A stretch of 42,977 nucleotides of DNA, taken from Candidatus Fimimorpha excrementavium. GTDB lineage: Bacteria; Bacillota; Clostridia; Lachnospirales; Lachnospiraceae. Where the stretch lies: the NCBI GenBank assembly GCA_018710785.1, contig DVJD01000016.1, positions 1 to 42,977 of the forward strand, given 5' to 3'. The notes under the pieces were generated by a model. It ran no database searches. It was not told the origin of the DNA and saw only the letters and a list, made by a program, of their open reading frames with translations. Shown here piece after piece: positions 42,852-42,977 of this stretch. Made by a program: the position numbers and the translations under genes. Numbering within the stretch: the first letter of the stretch is position 1; every line of letters starts with the position of its first letter.

Positions 42852-42892
42852 TAATTGCGAAACTCTATAGGCCGCATAAATCCTCACTTTTT
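42852..42892. repeat. Dispersed intergenic repeat, copy B
   Basis: Matches 71-111 at 36 of 41 positions by eye, same orientation, about 110 bases upstream of the pyrophosphatase start. The rest of 42742-42977 holds no gene I can support; a candidate -10 or -35 could not be fixed. Confidence 0.6.
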
Positions 42893-42977
42893 GAGCCTTA
42901 CCATCTTCATTGCTCCTCACCAATGCTTTTGTTTGCGGAAACCATTCACAGGCCGGAGAGAGCGAACCTTTTTCCTG

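Noticed and set aside
42742-42977. Partial gene at the right edge
   Set aside because: All minus-strand frames are short or stopped; only a few codons (MVRLKK) precede a stop at the repeat.

Overview
The window looks like chromosomal DNA of a gut Firmicute, most likely Lachnospiraceae (Blautia-like). The grounds are gene content (membrane pyrophosphatase, UPF0597/CyuA, DegV, M42 peptidase, Sapep-type M20 dipeptidase, many GNAT and AraC proteins, a BspA-type repeat fragment, an IS200 element), strong AGGAGG-type ribosome binding sites and short intergenic gaps. This placement is inference from content; no rRNA or other phylogenetic marker and no tRNA was seen.

Layout. 1-9,400: a possible partial dehydrogenase start, a SAM methyltransferase, an IS200 element with a hairpin-rich 3' end, two gene remnants, then small cargo-like genes on the minus strand (GNAT, CDF metal exporter, PNPOx-like flavoprotein, Nudix-GNAT fusion, P-loop kinase-GNAT fusion, an internally deleted GNAT protein, a sulfatase) and a broken BspA gene. 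9,589-11,387: a plus-strand pair, an Asp-box exported protein and a small membrane protein. 11,405-15,321: a decayed rhamnogalacturonan locus (PL11 and GH2 pseudogenes) beside an intact AraC regulator. 15,372-19,473: a membrane protein, then a cobalamin riboswitch with terminator ahead of a complete BtuFCD-type ABC importer. 19,489-20,673: an unusual in-frame chimera of pdxS and pdxT that lacks about 90 residues. 20,861-25,000: M42 aminopeptidase with a nested-hairpin leader, then minus-strand GNAT, cysteine desulfidase and aldo/keto reductase. 25,008-32,283: the most novel-looking block, in which a UroD-superfamily protein carrying a zinc-type HxC...C motif alternates with an M20 dipeptidase. 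The pair occurs twice in tandem (the second dipeptidase is broken), followed by two overlapping AraC regulators under a consensus promoter, with a 206-bp multi-hairpin inverted-repeat element between units. 32,335-33,265: MIF-type tautomerase and YbaK-type deacylase. 33,278-39,624: carbohydrate locus (FGGY kinase, PTS IICBA, GH88 glucuronyl hydrolase, sulfatase remnant) with several operator-like inverted repeats and an 11-bp tandem array. 39,674-42,977: DegV and a K+-dependent membrane pyrophosphatase.

Two themes run through the window. First, internal deletions and truncations are frequent: at least seven genes are missing internal or N-terminal segments, and two of the products (pdxS-pdxT, the 7.2-kb GNAT) stay in frame. 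Second, B12 import lies close to two UroD-like proteins whose conserved ligands resemble corrinoid-dependent methyltransferases rather than haem-pathway decarboxylase. A functional link between them is a hypothesis only, because no corrinoid protein is encoded here.
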